A stretch of DNA of 13,766 bases from an uncultured Sphingobacteriaceae bacterium (GTDB lineage: Bacteria > Bacteroidota > Bacteroidia > Sphingobacteriales > Sphingobacteriaceae): contig CALNCF010000244.1 in the NCBI GenBank assembly GCA_937875035.1, positions 1 to 13,766 on the forward strand. Direction: 5' to 3'. This document shows positions 13,390 to 13,766 of this stretch, piece by piece. The translations under genes were made by a program, and so were the position numbers. The notes under the pieces are model-generated. The model searched no databases, was not told the origin of the DNA, and saw nothing but the letters and a program-made list of their open reading frames with translations. Each line of letters opens with the position of its first letter. Within the stretch, counting starts at the first letter, position 1.

Positions 13390-13766
13390 TTATTTCGCGC
13401 GCTGAAGAATGACCTCTTCTATTTCTGTAAAACGTTTGCCATCGTCGAAGTCTGTTTCTGTCTTGGTCAGGATCATCTTGTCGCCATCAAAGCGGAAGGT
13501 ATAATGATCCTTGCCACGTTCGTTGGCTCCGATGTATAGCTTCTCACCGTCCAGGCGGTATGGAATCTCCTTGCTTTTCTTTCCAAAAGCCTCGGTAATA
13601 CGCAGGCTGTTTCCTGCTAAAAATTCGTACTGTTTTTCACCGGCTTCATAGTGTTTGTTTTCGGTCTTAACGGATGTTCCCTTACGGATCTTTTTTTCCT
13701 GCTTGGAAATTACTTCCCATTTGCCGTTGAGTTTTGTCCCGGAGGTTTGCGCGTACGCGTCGGAGA
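13390..13766 (-). CDS. Exported lipocalin-like domain protein (N-terminus beyond the window)
   Basis: On the minus strand an open frame runs from the window edge (13766) to the stop TAA at 13392-13390; the start codon lies outside. About 125 residues are visible. Near the start is AYAQ, which looks like the end of a signal peptide with cleavage after AYA. The mature part begins TKLNGKWEVISKQ, the first strand of lipocalin-like domains common in Bacteroidota, followed by alternating strand patterns: YEFLAGNSLRIT, IPYRLDGEKLYIG, YTFRFDGDKMILTKTE, then the C-terminal EVILQRAK. The repeated pattern of phrases such as LDGEKLYI and FDGDKMIL is typical of such small beta-barrels that report as lipocalin-like with unknown ligand. 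It is convergent with purF and shares its terminator. The function is unknown; the fold call is from pattern and not from a search. Confidence 0.75.
   Translation of the reverse strand, partial: SDAYAQTSGTKLNGKWEVISKQEKKIRKGTSVKTENKHYEAGEKQYEFLAGNSLRITEAFGKKSKEIPYRLDGEKLYIGANERGKDHYTFRFDGDKMILTKTETDFDDGKRFTEIEEVILQRAK

Noticed and set aside
1..13766. A new defence, mobile or biosynthetic system
   Set aside because: Every sizeable gene is a recognised housekeeping or common metabolic family, and there are no toxin-antitoxin pairs, integrases, transposases, CRISPR repeats or unknown gene clusters in the window.

Overview
The window looks like a chromosomal piece of a Bacteroidota genome, possibly Chitinophagaceae or Sphingobacteriales (inference). 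The main clues are a bamA end followed by two ompH/skp genes, Bacteroidota-type -7 promoter boxes (TAnnTTTG) before three transcription units, A-rich rather than Shine-Dalgarno-like leaders, the long Bacteroidota form of amidophosphoribosyltransferase, and a lipocalin-like lipoprotein or secreted protein at the right edge. There is no sign of phage, IS element, CRISPR, tRNA or rRNA.

Layout. Positions 1-1729 are an outer-membrane biogenesis block: the last 141 codons of BamA, an intact OmpH/Skp-like periplasmic chaperone, and a second OmpH/Skp copy whose frame is broken near codon 57. A strong intrinsic terminator closes the block. Positions 1834-9665 are a seven-gene respiratory operon, nuoHIJKLMN, which encodes the membrane arm of NADH:quinone oxidoreductase (complex I). 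Most gene junctions overlap by 1-4 bases or have gaps of a few bases. nuoL carries an apparent one-base deletion near its 3' end. The genes for the other subunits (nuoA-G) are not in the window, and bamA-ompH lies where they would be expected, so the complex I genes are split in this assembly. An intrinsic terminator follows nuoN.

Positions 9668-11219 are a single-gene unit with its own promoter and terminator. It encodes a metallo-beta-lactamase/rhodanese/rhodanese fusion with the architecture of the persulfide dioxygenase-sulfurtransferase CstB. Positions 11398-13373 are another single-gene unit for a long amidophosphoribosyltransferase (first committed step of purine synthesis). It ends at a bidirectional terminator shared with a convergent, truncated gene for a small exported lipocalin-like protein.

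How the genes relate. The bamA/ompH genes serve outer-membrane protein assembly. The nuo genes build the proton-pumping quinone-reducing arm of the respiratory chain. The CstB-like enzyme would clear persulfides, which could protect respiration from sulfide, but that link is only by proximity. I found no convincing undescribed multi-gene system. The points most worth a second look are two frame breaks in conserved genes, the loss of a conserved membrane glutamate in NuoK, the split nuo locus, palindromes placed at promoters, and the altered glutaminase motif in the long PurF.
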